A DNA stretch of 5,933 bases from an uncultured Veillonella sp. (GCF_905209685.1 NZ_CAJLUB010000114.1:1-5933), one strand, 5' to 3'; shown: positions 1-5,523, counted from the first letter of the stretch. Made by a program: numbers and translations. Notes: generated from the letters alone by a model not told the origin.

Positions 1-842
1 ATCATGGCTGGATTGCCAAGGTTTGCTGCCCTTCTAGCTACGCGGCGGGCGTTCTCAAAGTCCCCTTCGTCGATATAGATATTGCGCAAATTTCCTTGGA
101 ACATGGCAAGCCCATTATAGAGCGCTTTATTAAGCCATCTTTTCGCCAAATCCGATGCGTTTTCTTGCAATTTCTCGTCTGATGTTGTCCCTTGTAAGGC
201 TGCAATCCGATCGTGTATGGAACCGCCTTGTAGACTTTGTTGGAAGCGTTTAGCCCAACTTAGAGGCGGTGGCGTAATCATATCTTTTGCTGATTCAATG
301 CGATTGTCGTCGCGCCAGAAAAATACATTGCCAATTACATACTGGCAATAGGCGTCGTCTTGCTCTGCATAATGGTGGACAATGCGGAATGCATCGTCAA
401 AGGAGATTTGCATATCCTTTTCCACAGTAGGTGTAATAGAGCCTTTAATGCGCAATGCTTGTAAGTTACCAATAGGACTACAACGGCGAATACTATCGTG
501 TAAGCATTGATAGGTGCGCATATTGTCCTCTGGGAAATTAGATTCCTCCCACGTAAAGCGGGGGCCAGCATAAACGCGTGCTAAAAGGGCATATGCATCA
601 CCTAGCTCGCGTGCTTCTGGATCATTAGCGATTTTAAGCACATCCTCTTTGCTTTTAATTTCGCTTTCAAGAAGGGTAGACATATCATTTCGTAAGGCTC
701 GATGATTAGTTGACACTGCATCTTGCTGATTGTTAACAATCAGTTCAAGCTGACGCAAACCCTCTTGGGCCGCTTTTTGATTATAAGATGTAAAAATCAT
801 GTGGAAGACCTTTTGTAGGCGTTCCGTAAAGTACTGTGCCAT
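1..842 (-). CDS. TPR/Sel1-like repeat protein, 3' end outside window
   Basis: The frame is open from an ATG at 842 down to the window edge: 280 complete codons and no stop, so the C-terminus is missing. An AGGAGG at 852-847 lies 4 bases before the ATG. The protein appears cytoplasmic, with no signal peptide or membrane segment. Residues 1-70 are hydrophilic and helical (many Gln, Glu, Lys), perhaps coiled coil. After that come helix pairs of the TPR/Sel1 type: around 80-93 (GDAYALLARVYAG), 153-176 (DDAYCQYVIGNVFFW), and most clearly 233-280, where W..KA...G, then GDFENARRVARRAA and LGNPA give the A/L/G/Y spacing of these repeats. Such repeats usually bind other proteins; no catalytic motif is visible and the partner cannot be named. 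It has its own promoter (887-915) and is read away from the neighbouring transporter gene, after that gene's terminator. The repeat call is fairly safe; the function is unknown. Confidence 0.8.
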   Translation of the reverse strand, partial: MAQYFTERLQKVFHMIFTSYNQKAAQEGLRQLELIVNNQQDAVSTNHRALRNDMSTLLESEIKSKEDVLKIANDPEARELGDAYALLARVYAGPRFTWEESNFPEDNMRTYQCLHDSIRRCSPIGNLQALRIKGSITPTVEKDMQISFDDAFRIVHHYAEQDDAYCQYVIGNVFFWRDDNRIESAKDMITPPPLSWAKRFQQSLQGGSIHDRIAALQGTTSDEKLQENASDLAKRWLNKALYNGLAMFQGNLRNIYIDEGDFENARRVARRAANLGNPAM

Positions 843-886
843 AAGGCCTCCTTTAATTAGTTACATTTACTATAGAATACGTATTT

Positions 887-915
887 ATTATATAACGAAC
901 GCAAGGGACCGTAAA
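887..915 (-). promoter_or_regulatory. Promoter of the TPR-like gene
   Basis: On the minus strand, TTTACG (915-910, 4 of 6 to the -35 consensus) and a perfect TATAAT (892-887) are separated by 17 bases. The expected start near 880 gives a leader of about 38 bases before the ATG at 842. It lies just beyond the terminator of the upstream minus-strand gene, so the TPR-like gene is probably a separate transcription unit. Inferred from consensus only. Confidence 0.6.
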
Positions 916-925
916 AGAGGGATAG

Positions 926-993
926 AATAAAAAATCCCCTCTGAAAAAACTTTGAAATCACAATACTGTGGGTTCTGTAGTCTTTCAGAGGGG
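926..993 (-). terminator. Rho-independent terminator of the amino-acid-binding lipoprotein gene
   Basis: CCCCTCTGAAA (936-946) pairs perfectly with TTTCAGAGGGG (983-993), an 11-bp stem. Read on the minus strand it is followed directly by ATTTTTTATT (935-926), the U-run expected of an intrinsic terminator. The 36-base loop is long and contains a smaller hairpin (CACA/TGTG). The stem starts about 31 bases after the stop codon of the gene at 1025-1807, so it ends that transcript. Confidence 0.85.
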
Positions 994-1024
994 TCATATT
1001 TATCCTAGTTCATAGGGATAGATA

Positions 1025-1807
1025 TTATTTTTTGTTGTAATCGCCGAACCATTTGTCGTAGATTTTTTGGTAAGTGCCGTCTTCTTTAAGTTCTTTAAGA
1101 GCTTTGTTAACAGCTTCTTGTAAAGCTTTGTTGCCTTTTTTAACGCCAAGAACTGTACCTTCAGCTTTAGTAGGTTCGCCTACGAGTTTAAGGTCTTGAT
1201 CAGCACCTTGTTTGAGGTAGTACATAGCCACTGCATTATCGATGATAGCACCGTCGATTGTACCAGCTTTCAATTCCATGAAGATATTAGCATTGGAATC
1301 GATTTGTTTTACTGTTGTACCAGGAATTTTTTGAGCCATTTCAACAGGGATTGTACCGATTTGAGCACCTACAGTTTTACCTGCTAATTCATCCATGTTG
1401 TGGATTGTTGTGTTGTCTTTACGAACAACTGTGATGAAACCGCCTTGGTCGAAGTATACATCGGAGAAGTCCAATGCTTTTTCACGTTCAGGTGTAGCGT
1501 TGATACCTGCTGCGATCATATCGATATCGCCAGATTGAACTGCTGGAATCAAAGCATCGAAGCCCATGGATTTGAATTCCATTTTTAAACCTAATTTTTT
1601 CGCAATTGCTTCGGACAAATCAACGTCGAAACCAACGTATTTGTCGCCTTCAGTGAATTCGAATGGTGGGAATGTAGTTTCAGAACCTACACGCAATACA
1701 CCTTCTTGTTGTGTCATTTTTGGTTTGTCATTGCCACAACCAGCCAATAAACTCATTGCTGCTACCGCTACGAGGGCGATGGCTGTCAATTTTTTGAACT
1801 TAAACAT
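1025..1807 (-). CDS. Polar amino acid ABC transporter, substrate-binding lipoprotein
   Basis: A 260-residue extracytoplasmic solute-binding protein of family 3 (GlnH/HisJ/ArtJ type), which captures an amino acid and hands it to an ABC permease. An ATG at 1825 is also in frame, but GAGGAGG at 1819-1813 lies between the two and sits 5 bases before the ATG at 1807, so 1807 is the likely start. Residues 1-23 form a lipoprotein signal: positively charged start (KFKK), hydrophobic core, lipobox LLAGC with Cys24 as the lipidated residue. The mature part shows family hallmarks: FPPFEF (46-51), GFDVDLSEAIAKKLGL (59-74), FDALIPAVQSGDIDMIAAG (83-101), ATPER (104-108) whose Arg108 should hold the ligand carboxylate, and DGAIIDN (185-191) with Asp190 near the amino-group site. 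Length is normal. No permease or ATPase gene adjoins it, and a terminator follows at once, so it is an orphan here. Glutamine, arginine, cystine or another polar amino acid are all possible ligands. Confidence 0.95.
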   Translation of the reverse strand: MFKFKKLTAIALVAVAAMSLLAGCGNDKPKMTQQEGVLRVGSETTFPPFEFTEGDKYVGFDVDLSEAIAKKLGLKMEFKSMGFDALIPAVQSGDIDMIAAGINATPEREKALDFSDVYFDQGGFITVVRKDNTTIHNMDELAGKTVGAQIGTIPVEMAQKIPGTTVKQIDSNANIFMELKAGTIDGAIIDNAVAMYYLKQGADQDLKLVGEPTKAEGTVLGVKKGNKALQEAVNKALKELKEDGTYQKIYDKWFGDYNKK

Positions 1808-1856
1808 AGAAACCTCCTCAAACATCCATATACATGGTTTATCAAATTCTGTTTAT

Positions 1857-1885
1857 ATTGTACGGAATTTTACAATAATAGGCAA
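1857..1885 (-). promoter_or_regulatory. Promoter of the amino-acid-binding lipoprotein gene
   Basis: On the minus strand TTGCCT (1885-1880) and TACAAT (1862-1857, 5 of 6 to consensus) are separated by exactly 17 bases. A start near 1850 gives a leader of about 43 bases. The -10 sequence lies in a nest of ATTGTA/TACAAT copies: ATTGTA at 1857-1862 and 1890-1895, and TACAAT at 1871-1876. These form inverted repeats that could be a regulator site. Confidence 0.55.
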
Positions 1886-1899
1886 TAACATTGTATAAT
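1869..1899 (+). promoter_or_regulatory. Possible promoter of the M20 peptidase gene
   Basis: TTTACA (1869-1874, 5 of 6) and a perfect TATAAT (1894-1899) face the M20 gene, but the 19-base spacing is longer than ideal. It overlaps the minus-strand promoter at 1857-1885, so the two genes would compete for polymerase. The leader would be about 150 bases. It is AT-rich and includes a small hairpin, ATGGC (1952-1956) with GCCAT (1967-1971), and no riboswitch class I recognise. No better plus-strand promoter was seen in 1900-2040. Confidence 0.3.
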
Positions 1900-2055
1900 T
1901 AAGAGTAAATGAGTTTTATATTTATCATTATATTTAAAATTTTTATTTAAGATGGCTCTCTCTTAGGCCATATTTTATAGTAATATAACATTTTCCATTT
2001 TAGGTTGTAGAGCATCTTCATTCTTTACAATCATTGACGTATATATGGAGGCACT

Positions 2056-3237
2056 ATGTCCCTTATCAATACATTTTCTGATCTTTGTAAAAGCTTCGCA
2101 CCTGATGCGTTTGCTATCAATTATACATTAGCTAAGAACCCTGAACTGTCGAGTCATGAATTTGAGTCCGTTAAAACGATCGGCGCTGTTCTTGAAAAAC
2201 ATGGCATGGATGTTACCTATGAATTCTGTAATTTGCCGACAGCGTTCAAGGCTTCTGTTGTGAAAGTAGATCATCCAAAAGGTCGTTTGGCAATTTTATG
2301 TGAATACGATGCACTCCCTGAAGTAGGCCATGCATGTGGTCACTCTGCCAGTGGCTCTATGAGTGTTCTGGCAGCATTAACACTACATAAAATGCAACAA
2401 GACGGCGTTGCTTTCAATATGGACATTGATATTATCGGTACACCTGATGAAGAAGCCACCGGCTGTAAGGTGGATATGTGTAACGCAGGGGTGTTTAAAG
2501 ATTATGATTTTGCTATCATGGTTCACCTTGATGGGGAAGAAACACGACCTAATTCACAATTCTTGGCGCTGGACTGTTTCCGCGCTCGTTATCATGGTAA
2601 ACCAGCTCATGCAGCTGGTGAGCCTTGGAATGGTATTAATGCGGTGAATGGGGTGCAACTCGCCATCCATGCTATGGATATGATGCGTCAACAAGTACGA
2701 CCAGAAAGTCGTATTGGTACGTGGATCATTGCTGGTGGTACTGCATCCAATGTCATTCCTGAATTTGGCGAATTAGAGGTAACCGTACGTCATACTGAAC
2801 GTGAATATTTGAATGGTCTATCTGAACAGATTAAGAACATCTTTGAAGGGGCCGCTCTCTGTACTAGCACTACTGTAGATGTAGAGTTCTATGGCAATCC
2901 TTATGATGATATGAACCAAAACCATAGAGGAACAGCTCTCATTGAAGACGTAATGTCTGATATGGGCATTGATTTCAAGCCAGGCCCAGCAGATATCGGG
3001 GGCAGCTCAGACATTGGTAATGTTAGCTATCAATGTGCTGCATTACATCCTAAATTGCGCCTTGCTGGGGAAGATAAGGTGTGCCACTCTAAAGAATTCG
3101 CTGCAGCTATGCTAGAATCTACTATTGAACAAACAATTGTGGATGGAGCCAATATTATAGGCCGCACCTTGTTACGATTGGTAGAAAATCCAGCTGTATT
3201 AGAAGAAATCGTTGCTGAATTTAATGCAACTAAATAA
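2056..3237 (+). CDS. M20-family metallopeptidase / amidohydrolase (AbgB/PM20D2-like)
   Basis: A complete 393-residue zinc-type hydrolase of the M20D kind, which cleaves amide or dipeptide bonds in the cytoplasm; no signal peptide is seen. GGAGG at 2047-2051 lies 4 bases before the ATG. Metal and catalytic motifs are present in order: H92-A-C94-G-H96, D131-E132-E133 (catalytic glutamate and metal ligand), H157 in MVHLDG, and H354 in VCHSKEF. The lid/dimerisation domain spans roughly 171-285 and begins with HGKPAHAA (180-187), followed by PWNG and later GGTASNVIP. The late motif GGSSDIGNVS (325-334) is typical of the AbgB/PM20D2 branch, whose known members split p-aminobenzoyl-glutamate or beta-alanyl dipeptides; the substrate here cannot be told. 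Family length (about 390-430) is matched and no key residue is missing. It is divergent from the amino-acid-binding lipoprotein gene. Its last 8 bases overlap the end of the convergent small gene. Confidence 0.93.
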   Translation: MSLINTFSDLCKSFAPDAFAINYTLAKNPELSSHEFESVKTIGAVLEKHGMDVTYEFCNLPTAFKASVVKVDHPKGRLAILCEYDALPEVGHACGHSASGSMSVLAALTLHKMQQDGVAFNMDIDIIGTPDEEATGCKVDMCNAGVFKDYDFAIMVHLDGEETRPNSQFLALDCFRARYHGKPAHAAGEPWNGINAVNGVQLAIHAMDMMRQQVRPESRIGTWIIAGGTASNVIPEFGELEVTVRHTEREYLNGLSEQIKNIFEGAALCTSTTVDVEFYGNPYDDMNQNHRGTALIEDVMSDMGIDFKPGPADIGGSSDIGNVSYQCAALHPKLRLAGEDKVCHSKEFAAAMLESTIEQTIVDGANIIGRTLLRLVENPAVLEEIVAEFNATK

Positions 3238-3556
3238 AGCGTTTTCTATATCTATCAGGATGGCTGTAATAGTGTAGGTAGAATTCGTGGTCTTTTTCAG
3301 ATTTATTAATGATGGATGATAATGAGATGTTTCCGTTTATAAAGCTCTGAATTTTGGTGAAATAGGCACCTAACTCACGGTCGTGATAATAGAGCGTCCA
3401 GACCACGTTATTTCCCGCGATGACTGGAATGTACTTAAACTCAAGGAATTCAAATAAACCAGCGATAGTGATATCATCTGGAACGACAAATTCCTCCCGA
3501 TGATGATTCATATCATCGCCTGCACAAACTGCATCTCGATCAATTATGATACGCAT
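3230..3556 (-). CDS. Small conserved-looking hypothetical protein
   Basis: A 108-residue protein I do not recognise. It is likely real: AGGAAGTG (3571-3564) sits 7 bases before the ATG, and the frame fills most of the space between two well-supported genes. The N-terminus MRIIIDRDAVCAGDD looks like a beta strand followed by a Cys/Asp-rich turn. The middle (VVPDDITIAGLFEFLEFKYIP) reads as a short helix between strands, and IAGNNVVWTLYY as a strand. The last third is rich in His, Tyr, Lys and Arg. There is no signal peptide or membrane helix, so a small soluble alpha/beta protein is expected. Its stop codon lies inside the end of the convergent M20 gene (8-base overlap), so opposing transcription may interfere. 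No function is proposed. Confidence 0.65.
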   Translation of the reverse strand: MRIIIDRDAVCAGDDMNHHREEFVVPDDITIAGLFEFLEFKYIPVIAGNNVVWTLYYHDRELGAYFTKIQSFINGNISLSSIINKSEKDHEFYLHYYSHPDRYRKRFI

Positions 3557-3569
3557 ATGATTTCACTTC

Positions 3570-3623
3570 CTATCTATGCCTTATATACTATCTATGTCTT
3601 ACATACTATCTGTGTATTCTTTT
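3570..3623. repeat. 18-base tandem repeat upstream of the small hypothetical gene
   Basis: Three adjacent 18-base units begin at 3570, 3588 and 3606 with CTATCTATGCCTTATATA, CTATCTATGTCTTACATA and CTATCTGTGTATTCTTTT. The first two differ at two positions and the third keeps only its first half. The array covers the region where the promoter and ribosome binding site of the minus-strand gene at 3230-3556 should lie; the first unit includes the start of that site. A change in copy number would move the promoter relative to the gene, but no variation can be seen from one sequence. Confidence 0.6.
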
Positions 3624-3658
3624 AACAGATATATTTGTAACTATTACTGTACTACTGA

Positions 3659-3686
3659 TTGAAAATAATATCTATCCATTTATATA
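3659..3686 (+). promoter_or_regulatory. Possible promoter of the HAD phosphatase gene
   Basis: TTGAAA (3659-3664, 5 of 6) and TATATA (3681-3686, 4 of 6) are separated by 16 bases. The start would fall near 3693, immediately before the ribosome binding site AAAGGAG (3694-3700), giving a very short leader of about 13 bases. Weak consensus evidence only. Confidence 0.35.
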
Positions 3687-3705
3687 CCGTATTAAAGGAG
3701 ACATC

Positions 3706-4845
3706 ATGTCCTCAACTGAAACCTTACAAATTAAAAATTATATAGGTCTCACCGGTGATAAACCCATCCGATTCATTGCATCCGACGTAGATGGAACCTT
3801 GGTTAATGATGCGAAAGCAATTCCTAATGAGGCTATCGAGGCGATTCGTGCCGCTCGTGAAAGTGGCATTCGTGTAGCCATCGCTTCTGGTCGTGCTTGG
3901 AATGAAATGAACGATGTCATCGAGAAGTTGCCATGCTTACGCTATTTTATGTGTACCAATGGTGCCTATGTAATGGATAAAGATGAAAAACGCACTTTAT
4001 TCCATGTAACATTTGATAAAGAACAGGCCTTATATTTATTGCGTAAACTCTTAACCTATGGCGTTTATGTAGAGGCCTATGTGAAAGATAAAATCTACGG
4101 CATGTATCCGCCATCTCGTTGTATTACGCCGGAACGTTTATGTGCCTGTGCAGATGAACGTAATGAGGGCGATGACAGTAACACAAAGAGTTCTCATAGC
4201 GTAATGAATAATCATATTTCTGCTGATACAGAAGGTCATCTGCCTGGTGAAACCCATGATCACTATGCCTTAGCCGAAGGTGATGAAGCAGCGAATATAA
4301 ATATGTCTGAGTGTGAAGTGGAACAGTCTAATTTCTTTTTTAGACCTAATATTCGCCCATTTATCTTGGCAACACGTACGATGGTGCCTGATTTACTAGC
4401 TCATATGGAAGCCTTAGACGAAGGCCCTGAAAAGATGCAAATCTTTTACGGTGACGAGCCTATGCGCCAACGCATCTTACAAGACTTACGCGATGAATAC
4501 CAAGGTATGTCTCACGATGGTACAGGCCGTGAACGTTTTTATGATGTATTACTCTCTAGTGAAGGTAACTTAGAGTTCGTATTACCACATACCACAAAGG
4601 GGACAGCTGTTGAGGCCTTAGCAAATCACTGGGGCTTTAGTCCAGATGAAGTTATGTCACTGGGCGATAGTGAAAACGATCTATCTATGCTACGCTTTGC
4701 TGGCGCTAGCGTTGCTATGGGCAATGGTAAACCGAATATTAAAGAAGCAGCGCGTTATGTGACGACGGATAATAACCATCATGGCGTGGCTAAAGCAATC
4801 TATTCAGCTATTGCGTACAATAATGAATTACTAAAAAAACAGTAA
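3706..4845 (+). CDS. Cof-type HAD-superfamily phosphatase with enlarged cap
   Basis: A 379-residue magnesium-dependent phosphatase of the haloacid dehalogenase superfamily, Cof subfamily, which usually dephosphorylates sugar phosphates, FMN or other small phosphorylated metabolites in the cytoplasm. AAAGGAG at 3694-3700 lies 5 bases before the ATG. All four core motifs are intact: I, DVDGT (27-31; nucleophile D27, acid/base D29); II, Ser61 in IASGR; III, Lys298 in HTTKGT; IV, GDSEND (320-325). TNGAY (84-88) is also typical. The C2-type cap lies between motifs II and III. Cof proteins are generally about 270 residues; this one is longer by about 100, from a 20-residue N-terminal extension and a hydrophilic stretch near 146-208. 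That stretch is rich in Glu, Asp, Asn, Ser and His (C146, C148, H164, H170, H178, H184, H186, C203) and is probably a disordered loop in the cap. Substrate unknown. It stands alone, with a 338-base gap before the ferredoxin. Confidence 0.93.
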   Translation: MSSTETLQIKNYIGLTGDKPIRFIASDVDGTLVNDAKAIPNEAIEAIRAARESGIRVAIASGRAWNEMNDVIEKLPCLRYFMCTNGAYVMDKDEKRTLFHVTFDKEQALYLLRKLLTYGVYVEAYVKDKIYGMYPPSRCITPERLCACADERNEGDDSNTKSSHSVMNNHISADTEGHLPGETHDHYALAEGDEAANINMSECEVEQSNFFFRPNIRPFILATRTMVPDLLAHMEALDEGPEKMQIFYGDEPMRQRILQDLRDEYQGMSHDGTGRERFYDVLLSSEGNLEFVLPHTTKGTAVEALANHWGFSPDEVMSLGDSENDLSMLRFAGASVAMGNGKPNIKEAARYVTTDNNHHGVAKAIYSAIAYNNELLKKQ

Positions 4846-4854
4846 TCATACCTC

Positions 4855-5030
4855 AAATTAGAAATACTACCAGTTAAAAGTAAATCTTTCTAATCTGGAT
4901 TGTGCTCGATATGTGTAAATTTGAGATACTACCAGTTAAAAGTAAATCTTTCTAATTTGGATTGTGCTCGATATGTGCAAATCTGAGATACTACCAGTTA
5001 AAAATAAATACTTTTAACTGGTAGTATCTG
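4855..5030. repeat. 62-base tandem repeat array ending in an inverted copy
   Basis: Units start at 4855, 4917 and 4979 with a period of exactly 62 bases. Units 1 and 2 are nearly identical: each carries ATACTACCAGTTAAAAG, then TAAATCTTTCTAAT, then GGATTGTGCTCGATATGTG. Unit 3 keeps the first part and then turns back on itself: CTTTTAACTGGTAGTATCT (5011-5029) is the exact reverse complement of 4924-4942 in unit 2. Units 1 and 2 each fold locally as CCAG-TTA-AAAG against CTTT-C-TAA-T-CTGG (TTGG in unit 2, keeping a G-T pair). The array lies wholly between genes, starting 10 bases after the HAD stop codon. It could be a small mobile-element remnant (MITE-like), a processed 3'-UTR, or a structured RNA; I see no target-site duplication. 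Confidence 0.85.
4986..5029. other. 18-bp perfect hairpin at the end of the repeat array
   Basis: Bases 4986-5003 pair without mismatch to 5012-5029, with an 8-base loop (5004-5011). The following plus-strand bases are GAAAAAAC, and the minus strand after the stem lacks a T-run, so it does not fit an intrinsic terminator in either direction. It may still stabilise the 3' end of the HAD mRNA or block exonucleases. The right arm can pair with the left part of any of the three units, giving alternative folds. Confidence 0.8.
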
Positions 5031-5052
5031 AAAAAACTATATATATTTGTTT

Positions 5053-5082
5053 GTCGGTTTGTATTCCAGTCGGTTTTATAGT
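5053..5082 (+). promoter_or_regulatory. Possible ferredoxin promoter region
   Basis: TATAGT (5077-5082, 5 of 6 to the -10 consensus) follows two direct copies of GTCGGTTT (5053-5060 and 5069-5076) spaced 16 bases apart. No good -35 hexamer lies at the right distance, so an activator bound to the direct repeats is a possibility. The start would be near 5089, just before the palindrome at 5100-5117, leaving a leader of about 95 bases. Speculative. Confidence 0.3.
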
Positions 5083-5099
5083 GAGGCATTGCTCGAAAG

Positions 5100-5117
5100 T
5101 GTATTACAGGTAATACA
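5100..5117. promoter_or_regulatory. Operator-like palindrome upstream of ferredoxin
   Basis: TGTATTAC (5100-5107) and GTAATACA (5110-5117) are perfect inverted copies around a 2-base centre. The size suits a dimeric helix-turn-helix repressor (GntR, TetR or MarR type). It lies 66 bases before the ferredoxin ATG and just after a possible -10 sequence, where a bound protein would block transcription. The regulator is not in the window. A role as an RNA hairpin is possible, but the stem is AT-rich and the 2-base centre makes a poor loop. Confidence 0.5.
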
Positions 5118-5183
5118 TTGCTTTAGCTGCTGTTAGAGCGAATGTTAAGTTAGTTTGATTAAACCTGTAGGAGGTGATGTAGA

Positions 5184-5381
5184 ATGGGAAATCTAAAGTT
5201 TAATATAGATGATACTTGTGTTAAGTGCGGTGCGTGTGCCGTAGATTGTCCTGTTCAATGCATCACCCAAGGAGAGACTCGGTTTAATATAGGTAAAGGC
5301 TGTATCGGTTGTGGCGATTGTTATTCCATCTGTCCTGTAGGAGCTGTAAAGATGTCTAAACGTGAGCCTGAGAAAGAATAG
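5184..5381 (+). CDS. 2[4Fe-4S] ferredoxin
   Basis: A complete 65-residue low-potential electron carrier of the clostridial type, acting in the cytoplasm with partners such as pyruvate:ferredoxin oxidoreductase or hydrogenase. A near-perfect anti-Shine-Dalgarno match AGGAGGTGAT (5169-5178) precedes the ATG by 5 bases, suggesting strong translation. Two complete CxxCxxCxxxCP cluster motifs are present: C12, C15, C18, C22 with P23, and C40, C43, C46, C50 with P51. By the usual pairing, C50 completes the first cluster and C22 the second. An extra Cys26 is not part of either motif. The two halves show the ancient duplication of this family. The C-terminus (SKREPEKE) is a short charged tail. Length is slightly above the usual 55-60. 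No terminator was found after the stop, so read-through into the guaA region is possible. Confidence 0.95.
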   Translation: MGNLKFNIDDTCVKCGACAVDCPVQCITQGETRFNIGKGCIGCGDCYSICPVGAVKMSKREPEKE

Positions 5382-5448
5382 TCTCTTGAAAGGGTAGAGT
5401 CTCTTACAGGGCATCTCACTGTATTGAGCGTTGTATAGAGTAAAACTA

Positions 5449-5461
5449 AAATCCGAACATT
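5449..5461 (+). promoter_or_regulatory. PurR-box match upstream of guaA
   Basis: AAATCCGAACATT fits every position of the Bacillus subtilis PurR box, AWWWCCGAACWWT. It lies about 70-80 bases upstream of the predicted guaA start, a distance compatible with PurR control regions. PurR sites there are normally pairs in inverted orientation; the expected partner, about 18 bases downstream (ATACGGAATA, 5483-5492), keeps only the CGG and the AT-rich flank. In Bacillus, PRPP releases PurR, so repression occurs when purines are plentiful. Whether this organism has PurR cannot be seen here. Confidence 0.6.
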
Positions 5462-5481
5462 AAAATATTAATCATAAATTT

Positions 5482-5516
5482 CATACGGAATATATGGAGT
5501 CCATATACTTCGTATG
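5482..5516. promoter_or_regulatory. Long palindrome overlapping the guaA promoter
   Basis: CATACGGAATATATGG (5482-5497) and CCATATACTTCGTATG (5501-5516) pair across a 3-base centre: 16 positions with one G-T pair and one A-C mismatch. It covers the -35 region and ends within the TGG of the extended -10, so a protein bound here would control polymerase access. It is upstream of the predicted start and would be in RNA only in read-through transcripts from ferredoxin. There is no T-run after it, so it is not a typical terminator. Confidence 0.6.
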
Positions 5517-5523
5517 GTATAAT
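5515..5523 (+). promoter_or_regulatory. Extended -10 promoter of guaA
   Basis: TGGTATAAT holds a perfect TATAAT (5518-5523) with the upstream TG of an extended -10 element. The -35 position has no good hexamer (TGGAGT at 17 bases), which extended -10 promoters tolerate. A start near 5530 gives a leader of about 110 bases. Directly after the -10 are two 10-base copies, AATGAAATGT and AATGAAATTT (5521-5540). Confidence 0.6.

Noticed and set aside
335..571. Minus-strand open frame of 78 codons
   Set aside because: It lies in another frame of the TPR-like gene on the same strand and has unlikely composition; the longer frame from 842 has a binding site and promoter.
1044..1049. CCGAAC core of a PurR box
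   Set aside because: It lies inside the lipoprotein coding sequence and its flanks do not fit the AT-rich consensus.
1196..1898. Three plus-strand open frames antisense to the lipoprotein gene
   Set aside because: They mirror a strongly supported minus-strand gene, lack binding sites and show no recognisable protein features.
2408..2647. Plus-strand open frame inside the M20 gene
   Set aside because: It is a +1-type shadow of a gene with all catalytic motifs intact.
4986..5029. Intrinsic terminator for the HAD gene
   Set aside because: The stem is strong but is followed by GAAAAAAC rather than a T-run on the plus strand, and no T-run follows on the minus strand.
4855..5030. CRISPR array
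   Set aside because: The 62-base period shows no alternation of conserved repeat and unique spacer, since units 1 and 2 are alike throughout, and no cas gene is near.
5380..5405. Direct repeat AGTCTCTT at an 18-base interval after the ferredoxin stop
   Set aside because: It is only 8 bases, forms no hairpin and has no T-run, so chance is a sufficient explanation.
5193..5414. Minus-strand open frame antisense to the ferredoxin gene
   Set aside because: It is a mirror of the cysteine-motif gene, with no independent support.
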